64,000 nucleotides of DNA from JABMMZ01 sp964438995 (GCA_964438995.1 CAYTMQ010000001.1:62001-126000); one strand, 5' to 3'; numbered from the stretch's first letter, positions 26,306 to 35,515 are shown. The notes: generated by a model not told the origin, from the sequence alone. Program-made: numbers and translations.

Positions 26306-27343
26306 TTAGACATGTTGCCAGCCTTGAGCAGTTAACTTGTGTTTGATGTTGGATTTTGAAATCAGATGAATGCCTTCACCTTCCGCAACTGCATGACCAA
26401 TAACCGTAATATCAAATTCTTTTTTAAGTTTTTCGTAATCAGCTTGAGCAAAGGTAAACAATACTTCGTAGTCTTCTCCTCCATTCATTACAGCTACTGT
26501 CGGGTCTATCCCTAAATCTATAGCGCGCTGATAAGCAATTGGGTCTATTGGTAATTTGTCTTCGTATATGGTAAATCCAACTTGGCTGTTTTTAGCGATA
26601 TGGTGTAGCTCGCTCGATAGGCCATCACTTATATCCATCATCGATGTTGGTTTTACATCTATTTGTTTTAAAATGTCTACTATGTCGATTCTAGCTTCTG
26701 GTTTTAATTGTCTTTGGATGATGTAGTCGTTGCCTTCTAAGTCGGGTTTAAAATCTGGTCTTTCAATGAAGATTCTTTTCTCACGTTCTAAGATGTGTAA
26801 ACCTAAATAAGCTGCACCTAAATCACCACTCACAGCGACTAAATCGCCTACTTTGCAACCACTTCTGTAAGTGACGTCATCTTTGGCTACTTCGCCATAA
26901 CAAGCGATATTAATGATCAGTCCTTTTTGAGAACTTGTAGTATCACCGCCAACAAGGTCAAGTTTATAGGCATTACAAGCCGAATAAATGCCTTTGTAAA
27001 TTTCTTCGATTGCTTCTAGAGAGAATCTATTACTTAAGCCTAGGCTTACAACGATGTGAGTAGCTTTTCCATTCATTGCCACTATATCACTTACATTGGT
27101 AACTACAGCTTTATAGCCCAAATGAATCAGTGGAGTATACATCAAATCGAAGTGTGTACCTTCAATCAACATATCAGTTGAAAGTAAAGTGTATGTATTT
27201 GTGCCGTTATCAATAACTGCGGCATCGTCGCCAATGCCTTTGATGGTAGATGGATGATAAATTTTTACAGATTTTGCTAGGTGGTCGATAAGACCAAATT
27301 CACCTAATTGACTTAGTTCTGTTCTTCCAGAGTTTTCAAACAT
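26306..27343 (-). CDS. thiL: thiamine-monophosphate kinase
   Basis: 345 residues. Characteristic blocks: IGDDAAVID (metal-binding Asp), TDMLIEGTHFD, NVSDIVAMNG, DLVGGDTTSS, VSGDLGAAYLGL, MDISDGLSSEL and NGGEDYEVLFT. It phosphorylates thiamine monophosphate to the active cofactor. Other thi genes are absent here. Heads an operon with the duplicated barrel/lipoprotein genes; a -7 box ends 5 bases before the ATG. Confidence 0.95.
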   Translation of the reverse strand: MFENSGRTELSQLGEFGLIDHLAKSVKIYHPSTIKGIGDDAAVIDNGTNTYTLLSTDMLIEGTHFDLMYTPLIHLGYKAVVTNVSDIVAMNGKATHIVVSLGLSNRFSLEAIEEIYKGIYSACNAYKLDLVGGDTTSSQKGLIINIACYGEVAKDDVTYRSGCKVGDLVAVSGDLGAAYLGLHILEREKRIFIERPDFKPDLEGNDYIIQRQLKPEARIDIVDILKQIDVKPTSMMDISDGLSSELHHIAKNSQVGFTIYEDKLPIDPIAYQRAIDLGIDPTVAVMNGGEDYEVLFTFAQADYEKLKKEFDITVIGHAVAEGEGIHLISKSNIKHKLTAQGWQHV

Positions 27344-27347
27344 GCCA

Positions 27348-27355
27348 CAAAATTA
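27348..27355 (-). promoter_or_regulatory. -7 promoter box (TAATTTTG) for the thiL operon
   Basis: Exact TAnnTTTG on the minus strand, 5 bases before the ATG. Such a short leader leaves no room for a TPP riboswitch, and I see none. Confidence 0.65.
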
Positions 27356-27392
27356 AAGAATTAAATGGATGTAAGGGGTGTATTAAATGAAA

Positions 27393-27415
27393 AATCCCGC
27401 TTTATGGGCGGGATT
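27393..27415 (-). terminator. Rho-independent terminator of the lipoprotein gene at 27437
   Basis: Perfect 8-bp stem AATCCCGC / GCGGGATT with a 7-base loop; read on the minus strand it is followed by a U-rich tract. It isolates the lipoprotein gene from thiL. Confidence 0.85.
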
Positions 27416-27436
27416 AATCTATTATAAGATGTGCAT

Positions 27437-27997
27437 TTAATTGACAAAAACAGGAAGGTTACAAGTATAATATACTGAACCTGGGCTACAACTACCATTT
27501 TTAGTGCCTTTTTGATATTTAATGGTAAAATTAAATGTGCCGCTACCAGTTGTTGATGTAGTAGCCAAATCATTTACCAGACCAATAGGCAAACTACCAT
27601 CAGAATCAATAGCATTGGTGGTGATACCTAATGGATTGCTAATGCAAATTTTGTAATCTTTTCCGTTGGTTTTGATTTTGTTGTGTAAGAAAACTTTGGA
27701 TTTACCAGTAGCATCTTCTATCATAAAAGTAACAATGTAAGATGAGTTCTTTTTTAGTACAACGCCACCAACATTTGCAGTTTTTGGTCCAGGACCATCA
27801 GGGTCGTCGTAACTACCAACTTCTGTTACTGAGTCTACAGTGTTTGTAAAATACACCATAAAGCTAGTAACAGTGTCCTGAGGACCAGTAGGAGTTGAAG
27901 TAGTGTTGTTTGTGTTATCTGTTTCTTCTTTAGAACAGGCAGTAGTGAATAGTGTCGTAAATAGAGATAAGTAAAGTAAGATTTTTAACTTTTTCAT
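27437..27997 (-). CDS. predicted lipoprotein of unknown function
   Basis: 186 residues. Lipobox TTAC gives a lipidated Cys near residue 21, followed by a Thr/Asn-rich linker (about 25-45) and one beta-rich domain of about 140 residues (MVYFTNTVDSVTEVGSYDDPDGPGP). Two Cys near the C-terminus could pair. Similar Bacteroidota lipoproteins exist, but I cannot name the family. Single gene with its own terminator. Confidence 0.78.
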   Translation of the reverse strand: MKKLKILLYLSLFTTLFTTACSKEETDNTNNTTSTPTGPQDTVTSFMVYFTNTVDSVTEVGSYDDPDGPGPKTANVGGVVLKKNSSYIVTFMIEDATGKSKVFLHNKIKTNGKDYKICISNPLGITTNAIDSDGSLPIGLVNDLATTSTTGSGTFNFTIKYQKGTKNGSCSPGSVYYTCNLPVFVN

Positions 27998-28123
27998 TTT
28001 GTATTATTTATGTAAGAGCAGATTTATCAAAAAATATGCCATTAAAGTAAATAATCAACCTAATAGACTATATTTATTGGTCTATTGGTCTGAAATACAA
28101 AAGAATAAAAAAAATGAAAAATT

Positions 28124-28687
28124 TTATTCGGCCTCAGCTTCTACAGCTTCAACCTGAGGAACCATACGTTTTAATAGGTTTTCGATGCCTGCTTTTAGCG
28201 TAAAAGTAGAAGAAGGACAACCAGAGCAACTACCTTTCATTACCACGGTAACTACGCCATCTTTAAAAGACTTGAAACTGATAGCACCTCCATCCATCTC
28301 AACAGCTGGTTTTACATGATCGTCTAATAATTTGATGATTTTTGATTCAACTTCTCCAGCTTCTTCTGGACTCAAGCTTCTATTAACGTGGATGATTTCT
28401 TTACCACTTTCAATATAGTTTTTGATGAATTCTCTAAGAGTAGTAATATGCTCAGCCCATTCTACATCAGGCAATTTGGTTATAGAAACAAAATTGTTCA
28501 TGATGAAAACACCGTTGGCAAAGTTAAAAGTATCAAAGATTTCAACTGCTAATGGCGAATGACCTTCGGCCTTGTCTCTAGTTCGGAAGTCAGCACTGTC
28601 GTTTGGTAATATCATTTTACTAACAACAAATTTCATACTATCCGGATTAGGAGTAGCCTCAGCATATATGGTTATAAAGTCGCTCAT
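28124..28687 (-). CDS. Nfu-type iron-sulfur cluster scaffold protein
   Basis: 187 residues. N-terminal Nfu_N domain (about 1-90, EATPNPDSMKFVV) and C-terminal NifU-like domain (about 100-180) with the cluster-binding CxxC in GSCSGCPSSTFTLK. It assembles or carries 4Fe-4S clusters to target enzymes; MiaB, encoded in this window, is one plausible client. Single gene with a -7 box 26 bases upstream of the ATG. Confidence 0.93.
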   Translation of the reverse strand: MSDFITIYAEATPNPDSMKFVVSKMILPNDSADFRTRDKAEGHSPLAVEIFDTFNFANGVFIMNNFVSITKLPDVEWAEHITTLREFIKNYIESGKEIIHVNRSLSPEEAGEVESKIIKLLDDHVKPAVEMDGGAISFKSFKDGVVTVVMKGSCSGCPSSTFTLKAGIENLLKRMVPQVEAVEAEAE

Positions 28688-28712
28688 CTTGTTCTTATTT
28701 AGAATTATTCTA

Positions 28713-28720
28713 CAAAGGTA
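28713..28720 (-). promoter_or_regulatory. -7 promoter box (TACCTTTG) for the Nfu gene
   Basis: Exact TAnnTTTG on the minus strand, 26 bases before the ATG. Confidence 0.6.
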
Positions 28721-29070
28721 ATAAGAAGATTTGAAACTATTTATAAATAAATACTATGGGGGGATTAAATAGAGGGGATAGGCGATAGGATATAGGAAAT
28801 AGTGGGGCTGACGCAAACATTAATGTAACCTCCTATCCGCGATATAGGATATCTTTCTTGTAGGGTCGATGGGCTTTACCCGAGACAATTCAGAGAAGGG
28901 ATAGGTGATAAGCGTTAATATTTAGGATTTAGTGTGGTGTCCATGCCTAAATAAGGTTGACTGTTTTTTGCGGTCTTTGCGCCTACTTCGTGAACTTAGT
29001 GGTTAAAAAATTAGCAGGCACTTATATTCAATGAGTGCAATTGCTATGCCTACACCATCGCTGAGGTGTC

Positions 29071-29093
29071 TGACAGATTCTCGATATCTGTCA
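29071..29093. repeat. perfect 8-bp inverted repeat upstream of the SGNH gene
   Basis: TGACAGAT and ATCTGTCA with a 7-base spacer, 46 bases before the ATG at 29139. It could be an operator or part of a decayed repeat. Confidence 0.5.
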
Positions 29094-29138
29094 TCGCATA
29101 TCGATGCAACCTTTTGCACATTACCTCGTCAAAAAGAC

Positions 29139-30356
29139 ATGAAGTACACAAATTTGATGATGGCATTAATGATGAGTTTTAATGTCAATGCCCAAAAAAA
29201 TTGTAATACCAACTATACAAGTTTTATCCCTTTAAACGAGTTGGGAAGTGGCTACTTTAGAGGCTTTCAAGGAGGCTTGTATGCAAATGGCAGTAATTCT
29301 CCACAGTTTCAATATCTTCAAGATTTGAAAGATATATCGGCAAGTATTCAACCATTAGATGATAACGGAAACCCTTCAAGTAATGGAAAAATTGTGATGA
29401 TTGGAGTGGGTGCATCAAATCCAAGAACAGAGTTTCAGGCTTTTCAAAACATCTTGGACACGTTTGGAAATAAAAACCCAAAACTTATTGCTGTGAATAC
29501 ATGTATTGGTGGTCAAGGCGTACAGAAAATGAACGCAATTTCAGACAATTACTGGAAAACTGCTGATAAAACCATGGATTCTATGGGACTATACAATCTT
29601 CAAGTTCAAGTAGCTTGGATTGAAACTGAGCACACAGCATCTGCAGATTCAGCCTTTCCTTCTGGTCCGAGATCATTGGTAAATGATATGAAGCAACTAC
29701 TCATCACTTTGAAATCAAAGTACCCAAATCTTAAAATATGCTATTTAAGTGCAAGGGCCTATGCTGGGTGGGTTGATAACAGCAATGGCAGAGGTCTCGA
29801 ATTTCCAAGAGATTATTACAATGGTTGGGCAATGAAATGGTTGATAGATAGCGCTTCTCAATCGGCAGCTGGTTATGAGTATAAAGGTCAGAATGCCAAT
29901 ATTCCAATGCCAGCCTATTCAACTTACAATTGGACAAATGGCGAACAAGTAAGACAAGATGGATTTAGCCTAGATTGTGACTTAGACATTGGTGGTGATG
30001 GTTTGCATTTAACTTCTGCAGGAGAAATGAAAATAGGACTTGAAATATTCAAATTTTTTAGTCAGAACAACATCAGTTCAACGTGGTTCCTCAAAAACAA
30101 ACCATTGTCCATAAATAGCCAGAAATTGAACAACGTTCAGCTATTTCCTAATCCAGGCAATGGCACTATCACATTCAGTGGTTTTGATGAAAGTGCGCGA
30201 ATTGAAGTTTATGATGCTCAAATGAAATTGATACAAGAAACCACGCTTGAAAATGGTAGCAACATTCAGTTAAATACAGAAAATCAGGGCTTGTATTATA
30301 TTAGGATTACTAGTGGATTGCTTACATCAACTTTGAAATATGTGTTGGTAAACTAA
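29139..30356 (+). CDS. SGNH-hydrolase-like secreted protein, T9SS cargo
   Basis: 405 residues from ATG 29139, where a signal peptide begins (MKYTNLMMALMMSFNVNAQ). The upstream in-frame TTG would place non-coding repeat sequence before the signal. The middle (about 50-325) resembles an SGNH/GDSL esterase: a first block GVGASNPRTEF in which GAS replaces GDS, a Gly block CIGGQGVQKM, and DGLHLT as the Asp-x-x-His block. The C-terminal about 75 residues are a T9SS type A sorting domain (LFPNPGNGTI ... GLYYIRIT). Probably a surface or secreted carbohydrate esterase; the substrate is unknown. Converges on and overlaps the next gene by 4 bases. Confidence 0.8.
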   Translation: MKYTNLMMALMMSFNVNAQKNCNTNYTSFIPLNELGSGYFRGFQGGLYANGSNSPQFQYLQDLKDISASIQPLDDNGNPSSNGKIVMIGVGASNPRTEFQAFQNILDTFGNKNPKLIAVNTCIGGQGVQKMNAISDNYWKTADKTMDSMGLYNLQVQVAWIETEHTASADSAFPSGPRSLVNDMKQLLITLKSKYPNLKICYLSARAYAGWVDNSNGRGLEFPRDYYNGWAMKWLIDSASQSAAGYEYKGQNANIPMPAYSTYNWTNGEQVRQDGFSLDCDLDIGGDGLHLTSAGEMKIGLEIFKFFSQNNISSTWFLKNKPLSINSQKLNNVQLFPNPGNGTITFSGFDESARIEVYDAQMKLIQETTLENGSNIQLNTENQGLYYIRITSGLLTSTLKYVLVN

Positions 30357-30997
30357 CGCAATCTGAAGCAAAGACCAAATTCTGTAGCTGTGCCGACAAT
30401 AGTGGTAGCTGGAGCTAATTGATCACCGAAATGCAAGTCTTTTTGAGGTGTTGCAGTTCCTGAATAAGTTGAAAGCATTGCTAAAACACCTAATCTTTTC
30501 CAGAAGTAATATCTAAATTTGGTGCCAAAGCGGATGATACCCCCAGTACCTTTGTAATTGTAAGTATTTTCTCCACTTTTTGATGTAAAATCAACACCGA
30601 AAGAACCAATTGAGCCATATACTGAAACATCAGTGCGTTTGCGACTGTATAGATGGTAGTTTAAATCAAAAGTAAATTCAGAAGTTTTAACATTTAAATC
30701 TTTGCCATCATTGGTATTAAAACCATAAAAGTTTTTTGCATTGATGTTGAACAAATCATTGCCGGTACTCAATCCAATTCCCCAGCGTTTACTGATACCA
30801 TATTCAATAAACAAAGGGTCTCTAACACCATCTAATTTGCTATTGCAATATTGTTTTAAAGTGTTGACATTATTGGTAGCATATTGAGCAGTTGTGCTAC
30901 CTTCAGAAATGCTTATTAAGAAAGAACCTTTCTTGAAACTTTGGGCATTTAAACTTGCAGAAACTAATAAAGTTAAAAGTAAAAAATTTGTTTTCAT
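30353..30997 (-). CDS. predicted outer-membrane beta-barrel protein
   Basis: 214 residues with a signal peptide (about 1-18, ending LNAQ). Amphipathic strands and a C-terminal aromatic strand (EFGLCFRLR) suit an 8-stranded OmpA-type barrel. No family identified. It overlaps the convergent SGNH gene by 4 bases, so their 3' ends are complementary. No exact -7 box was found near its start. Confidence 0.75.
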   Translation of the reverse strand: MKTNFLLLTLLVSASLNAQSFKKGSFLISISEGSTTAQYATNNVNTLKQYCNSKLDGVRDPLFIEYGISKRWGIGLSTGNDLFNINAKNFYGFNTNDGKDLNVKTSEFTFDLNYHLYSRKRTDVSVYGSIGSFGVDFTSKSGENTYNYKGTGGIIRFGTKFRYYFWKRLGVLAMLSTYSGTATPQKDLHFGDQLAPATTIVGTATEFGLCFRLR

Positions 30998-31096
30998 ATG
31001 GCTTGTCTGAATTCAAATTTCAGCATCTACAATGTAATTAACAAGTAAAAAAAGAAAATCTAGATTAACTCTTTCACTATGAAACAGAAAGTTTAT

Positions 31097-31936
31097 TTAC
31101 CACAACAAAGCCAAGGCTTCTTTGTGTTTTCCTTCATTAAGAAGGCGTTTAGCCACATCAAGTGCTGGTTGAGAAACATATTCAGCTTTAACAGAAGCTT
31201 TTAATTCTTCAGAAGGCAATTCTTCAACATTGCCAAGTTTGCCTAAATCATTTCCAGTTAAGGCATTGCTTAAACGGATGTGTTCAGGTAAAGCATCGAC
31301 GCCAATGCCGCATGTTGTAAGAGGTTTTACCAATTCAAATAAAGCATCACCATGAGCTCGGCAATACCAGTCGCCACCCATTCTAGCTACTAAGTCAATT
31401 TTTTGTTGATCGATTAATCCATTTTCATTTAAAATTTTCTCATCGATGTGCATTTTAACCACTTTGCAAATTACTAAGTTACCAGCTCCACCATTTTCAC
31501 CTAACTCTACCACTTCTTGAACTTCACATTCAAGTTGAACTGGACTTTCTTTTACTCTTGCCGGCTTAACAATATCAGAGGCAATAGGAGTGAAACCAGT
31601 TTTAACAAATTCATCAACACCTTTCGCGTAAGGAGAACTTGCCAAGCTCATTTGATTGACCATATCATAGGTAACGATATTGATAACCACTTGAGGCACT
31701 TCTTTTACGTTGTCGTGAGTATGTTTGGTTTCACCAGTTCTTCCGCTTCTAGCAGGCGAAAAAACCAGAATTGGTGGCTTAGCACTAAACACATTGAAGA
31801 AGCTGAAAGGCGCCAAATTTCTATTGCCTTGGGCATCAATAGTACTGGCAAAGCAAATTGGTCGCGGACCAACACTACCCAATAACAACTGGTGTAATTT
31901 AGGAACAGCTAATTCATCTGGAAGAAACGATATCAT
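31097..31936 (-). CDS. flavin reductase family protein (FMN-binding split barrel)
   Basis: 279 residues. The N-terminal about 200 residues match the flavin reductase-like/flavoredoxin family: GSVGPRPICFASTIDAQGNRNLAPFSFFNVFS, FSPARSGRTGETKHTHDN and GGDWYCR. A C-terminal extension of about 70 helical residues is common in Bacteroidota members. It probably binds FMN in the cytoplasm; the electron partner is unknown. A -7 box ends 5 bases before the ATG. Confidence 0.9.
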   Translation of the reverse strand: MISFLPDELAVPKLHQLLLGSVGPRPICFASTIDAQGNRNLAPFSFFNVFSAKPPILVFSPARSGRTGETKHTHDNVKEVPQVVINIVTYDMVNQMSLASSPYAKGVDEFVKTGFTPIASDIVKPARVKESPVQLECEVQEVVELGENGGAGNLVICKVVKMHIDEKILNENGLIDQQKIDLVARMGGDWYCRAHGDALFELVKPLTTCGIGVDALPEHIRLSNALTGNDLGKLGNVEELPSEELKASVKAEYVSQPALDVAKRLLNEGKHKEALALLW

Positions 31937-31940
31937 GTGG

Positions 31941-31948
31941 CAAAATTA
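31941..31948 (-). promoter_or_regulatory. -7 promoter box (TAATTTTG) for the flavin reductase gene
   Basis: Exact TAnnTTTG on the minus strand, 5 bases before the ATG; leaderless mRNA predicted. Confidence 0.65.
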
Positions 31949-32075
31949 AGATGTATTGGCGATATATCACACAATTACTATCTGCAAACCTGAAAGCAAT
32001 GCTGCTTTTATTACATATAAATCCAATTTATAATCTAATCGAAGTATGCCAAAAAACCCTTCAGAAAATATGCGT

Positions 32076-32083
32076 TATATTTG
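32076..32083 (+). promoter_or_regulatory. -7 promoter box (TATATTTG) for mnmA
   Basis: Exact TAnnTTTG ending 10 bases before the ATG at 32093. The box overlaps the upstream in-frame TTG (32081), which argues against that codon as a start. Confidence 0.65.
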
Positions 32084-32092
32084 CCGCGTAAA

Positions 32093-33268
32093 ATGGCTAA
32101 AGTAGTCGTAGGTTTAAGTGGAGGTGTTGATTCCTCAGTTGCAGCATACTTGTTAAAAGAAGCAGGTCATGATGTGATAGGTATGTTTATGAAAAATTGG
32201 CACGATACTTCAGTAACCATCAGCGATGAATGCCCATGGATTGATGATAGCAACGACGCCATGCTGGTAGCCGAGAGTTTAGGAATTCCATTTCAAACCA
32301 TTGATTTAAGTGAAGAGTACAAAAAGCGCATTGTCGATTATATGTTTGCAGAATATGAAGCTGGAAGAACCCCAAATCCAGACGTATTGTGCAACAGAGA
32401 AATCAAATTTGATGTGTTTTTAAAAGCAGCCGAAGAGTTGGGCGCCGATTTTGTAGCCACTGGTCACTATTGCAGAAAAGACACCATCGATTCGCCTCAT
32501 GGTAGTTTTCACAGATTACTTGCTGGAATAGACAACAACAAAGACCAAAGTTATTTCTTATGTCAAGTAACACAGGAACAATTGGCCAAAGCCATGTTTC
32601 CTATTGGGCATTTAACCAAACCAGAAGTAAGAGAAATTGCTGCAAAAATGGGTTTGGCTACTGCAGAGAAGAAAGATTCTCAGGGCTTGTGTTTTATAGG
32701 AAAGGTAAGATTGCCTGAGTTTTTACAACAACAATTGAAACCTAAAAAAGGCAATATCATTGAGATTGATGCCAACTCATCAATTTACCAGCATGCGCCA
32801 ATAGATACTGGCGATTTAAAAGCACTTACAGCTACTATCCACTACAGAGAAGCAGATGGAAAAAAAGTAGGTGAGCACAATGGCGCGCATTATTATACCA
32901 TTGGTCAACGCAAAGGATTGAATGTTGGTGGAAAAGCTGAAGGAGTATATGTTTTAGCCACTGATACCAATACAAACACAATATACATAGGCATGGGTGA
33001 TCATCATCCTGGATTGTTGAGAAATGGATTGTTTATTCCAGACAAAGACTTACATTGGATTAGAAAAGATAAGGCTATAAATATAGGTGAGCAAGTTGAC
33101 TATTTGGTAAGAATTAGATACCGTCAAACATTGGTGAGAGCCACCTTGTACAGACGAGAGGAAGGTATGTATATAATTTTCGAGAACAAAGTGAAAGCCG
33201 TTGCTGCTGGTCAGTTTGCCGCCTGGTATGATGGCGAAGAATTGATAGGTAGTGGAGTTATAAGTTAA
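32093..33268 (+). CDS. mnmA: tRNA-specific 2-thiouridylase
   Basis: 391 residues from ATG 32093. PP-loop motif SGGVDSSVAAYLL at residues 9-21, the catalytic Cys in PDVLCNREIKF, the second Cys in SQGLCFIGK, and family blocks ATGHYCR, KDQSYFLCQ and HYYTIGQRKGL. It makes the 2-thio group of U34 in tRNAs for Lys, Glu and Gln. Together with TilS, MiaB and RsmF it is one of four RNA-modification genes in the window. A bidirectional terminator follows. Confidence 0.96.
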   Translation: MAKVVVGLSGGVDSSVAAYLLKEAGHDVIGMFMKNWHDTSVTISDECPWIDDSNDAMLVAESLGIPFQTIDLSEEYKKRIVDYMFAEYEAGRTPNPDVLCNREIKFDVFLKAAEELGADFVATGHYCRKDTIDSPHGSFHRLLAGIDNNKDQSYFLCQVTQEQLAKAMFPIGHLTKPEVREIAAKMGLATAEKKDSQGLCFIGKVRLPEFLQQQLKPKKGNIIEIDANSSIYQHAPIDTGDLKALTATIHYREADGKKVGEHNGAHYYTIGQRKGLNVGGKAEGVYVLATDTNTNTIYIGMGDHHPGLLRNGLFIPDKDLHWIRKDKAINIGEQVDYLVRIRYRQTLVRATLYRREEGMYIIFENKVKAVAAGQFAAWYDGEELIGSGVIS

Positions 33269-33280
33269 AAATATTTAAGC

Positions 33281-33312
33281 AAAAAAAAGGCGAGATAATT
33301 CTCGCCTTTTTT
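33281..33312. terminator. bidirectional Rho-independent terminator
   Basis: GGCGAGA (33289-33295) and TCTCGCC (33300-33306) form a 7-bp stem with loop TAAT, flanked by an A tract on the left and a T tract on the right. It serves both mnmA and the convergent OmpA-domain gene. Confidence 0.93.
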
Positions 33313-33325
33313 GTTATCATATAAA

Positions 33326-35170
33326 TTATTCTTCACATGCTTTTCTAACAAATGCTTCCCAATCTTCATCAGGAACATATTTTAGTTTTGGAGTTTTCCA
33401 ATTACCTGTAAATAAATTTGTTTTTAAATCTTTGCCTTTGCCTATCCAAGCATATCGTTTACCATCTTTAACTACATAAGCCATAAATACATCGTTTGCA
33501 TGTTGTTTTTTGTCTTTCTTAGCAATGTTTGGCTCGTTGATAGAATGTTTGCCTTTGTTTTTAACAAACTTGGCTGATTTGGCAGTGTTTTCTTCTTTAG
33601 CACCATACACCAACAAAACATTGTTGAATTTTTTAGATTTAACAGTCACGTTTTTAACTGGAACTTCAGTTTCTGAATCGGCGTCTTTGCTACCACTTTT
33701 ACCAGATTTTTTATCAGTAGGTGTAACTTCAAGTAAGGCGTAGAAACCAGAGAAAGGTACTTCAAAAACCCAATAGTCGCAGTTAGCCAAACCTTGACAA
33801 GCATCGTTCAAAACGATTTTGTTGGTCCAATCAAAGAAATTGTCTTTTTTAGTTTCAGCAGGCAATAAAGCATATTGTTTGCCTTCGTGAGCTGGAAATT
33901 TACTTTTCGGGATCATCACCAAAACTTTGGTCTTTTTAACCATAATTTGGTCGGCCGTATCATTCTTTCCAGAAGTCACATCAAAATCAATGAATTTTAC
34001 CAATTCTCTTTCGTATTTTGGAATAGCAGGGATGTTGTCTACTCCAGGCAATAAGAATGCAGTACAGAAGTTTAAAAAGGTTTCAGGATACAAATCATCA
34101 GATACTTTAAAATAGGTTTTGGTTGCATCTAATTTTTTGAAGCAAGCATCGTTTAAAATAACGATGGATTTATCAGTGCCAAAGTTGGCATAAGGGTCAG
34201 ATTTCTCTGGAACTTCTAAGCCACCAAATGGGTCAGCATTACAGTAGTTACAAGAATATTTCTGATCGATATTGTACCAAATATTGAAGTTAATACTGCT
34301 AATAAATGCTGTATAACAATTGTTGTCACCTGATTTAAAGTCTGCACGCTCATTTGGAATTTTCTTATCAGTTAATTTCCAAGTAACAGGTTTGTTCTTT
34401 TCTTCAACACCAGAATACAAATCATAATTGATTGCTTTATTTGCAATCGGAACTTGAATTTCAATTGGTAAAATGCCTTTAATAGGTTTTCCTTTGTATG
34501 TTGCTATAACTTTGAACATACCACCACTTAGCAATTTATTTCCATCTACATCAAGATTGGTAAGATTGTATTTCTTCATGTCTTCAGAATTGTCTACATA
34601 GATAAGACTAAAGGTAATTTCATCATTGTTGTAATTTTCAAATGTATTCGCTTTGATTTTAGCTGAAGCACATCCTACTTTGATGATGGTGTCTCTATCT
34701 GGTCGAGCCATATACAATACAACGTCAACACGACGCATAGCAGCTAAATCAGTCTCTTTACCAGTAACAGTTTCACCAAAGAAAGCTGAGGCAAATTTCA
34801 CCTTGAATTTCATTAAGCCTTTACCGGTGATGTAATTAGAAACTGTATCTGTACGGCGGTTGGATAGTTCCATGTTGGCTTCGGCGCCACCAGTTGTATC
34901 GGCATATCCATTCACTTGGATACGTCTAACATTAGGATCAGTTTGCAACAAAGCAACAATTGAATCCAATGATTTGTATCCTTCAGGTTTGATGGTTGCT
35001 TTTCCTACGTCAAAGTACAAACTATATTTTTGAGTGATAGGAGCGGGAGGGGTAGCAGCTGTAGGTTTAGCAGCTGGTTTTTTTGTGGCCCCAGCTTGGG
35101 CAAAAGCAAATTGTGTGAAACAACATAATAATAGCCCTAATAGAAATCTTTGTAGTCGAGAATTTTTCAT
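33326..35170 (-). CDS. OmpA-domain outer-membrane protein
   Basis: 614 residues from ATG 35170; the TTG three codons upstream lies inside the -7 box. Signal peptide about 1-25 (ending FAQAG), then a Pro/Ala/Lys linker and, unusually for OmpA proteins, an OmpA-like peptidoglycan-binding domain at the N-terminal side (about 50-150: YFDVGKATIKPEGYKSLDSI, VNGYADTTGGAEANMELSNRRTDTV). The remaining about 450 residues are beta-rich with several Cys and a Lys/Ser-rich stretch; no family recognised. Probably anchors an outer-membrane or periplasmic structure to the wall. Confidence 0.85.
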   Translation of the reverse strand: MKNSRLQRFLLGLLLCCFTQFAFAQAGATKKPAAKPTAATPPAPITQKYSLYFDVGKATIKPEGYKSLDSIVALLQTDPNVRRIQVNGYADTTGGAEANMELSNRRTDTVSNYITGKGLMKFKVKFASAFFGETVTGKETDLAAMRRVDVVLYMARPDRDTIIKVGCASAKIKANTFENYNNDEITFSLIYVDNSEDMKKYNLTNLDVDGNKLLSGGMFKVIATYKGKPIKGILPIEIQVPIANKAINYDLYSGVEEKNKPVTWKLTDKKIPNERADFKSGDNNCYTAFISSINFNIWYNIDQKYSCNYCNADPFGGLEVPEKSDPYANFGTDKSIVILNDACFKKLDATKTYFKVSDDLYPETFLNFCTAFLLPGVDNIPAIPKYERELVKFIDFDVTSGKNDTADQIMVKKTKVLVMIPKSKFPAHEGKQYALLPAETKKDNFFDWTNKIVLNDACQGLANCDYWVFEVPFSGFYALLEVTPTDKKSGKSGSKDADSETEVPVKNVTVKSKKFNNVLLVYGAKEENTAKSAKFVKNKGKHSINEPNIAKKDKKQHANDVFMAYVVKDGKRYAWIGKGKDLKTNLFTGNWKTPKLKYVPDEDWEAFVRKACEE

Positions 35171-35176
35171 GCGTCG

Positions 35177-35184
35177 CAAAAATA
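35177..35184 (-). promoter_or_regulatory. -7 promoter box (TATTTTTG) for the OmpA-domain gene
   Basis: Exact TAnnTTTG on the minus strand, 7 bases before the ATG at 35170. Confidence 0.65.
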
Positions 35185-35515
35185 TTGATAAATCAACGAA
35201 TTTGTATGTAAAATTATTGAGACCAACACATCATTTGTGTATAAATAATGTGCCTTTTAGTATTATTTACACGAAGTTCTTTTTCATCGTTTTTGTATGA
35301 TGAAAAAACGGTCCAAATTGTAAAAATTTAATAATCACCACTCAAGTATTTTTTATTCATTTTTTAAATTTGTTAAAAGTTAATTGAAAGCTAAAGTTTT
35401 TGTTTGTTGATTTTCAAATTGAGAATGGTATAGTATCCTGAATATTGCTTTTAATAGAATATATACGATGAAAAAATGATAAAATTTGAATAAGTGTAAT
35501 TACTTGTTTCAAAAA

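Larger units (their letters stand above)
28688..29138. other. 451-bp intergenic region with degraded repeats and hairpins
   Basis: Divergent spacer between the Nfu and SGNH genes. It holds a GATAGG-rich stretch (about 28775-28800), a hairpin TCCTAT / ATAGGA at 28831-28849 with CCGCG in the loop that resembles the start of the R2 unit at 42381, a degenerate reverse-strand relative of the R2 segment near 28961-29010 (TTTGCGCC...GTGGTTAAA), and the inverted repeat at 29071-29093. An in-frame TTG at 29031 would extend the SGNH gene through this, but the extension has no coding character. Confidence 0.6.

Noticed and set aside
26305..27360. TPP riboswitch upstream of thiL
   Set aside because: The -7 box ends 5 bases before the ATG, leaving no leader for an aptamer, and no THI-box sequence is visible.
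27361..27573. Minus-strand ORF of 70 codons at the 3' end of the lipoprotein gene
   Set aside because: Overlaps the lipoprotein C-terminus out of frame and runs through the terminator at 27393-27415.
29031..29138. Extension of the SGNH gene upstream of its signal peptide
   Set aside because: Signal peptide starts at 29139; the upstream codons lie in hairpin/repeat sequence.
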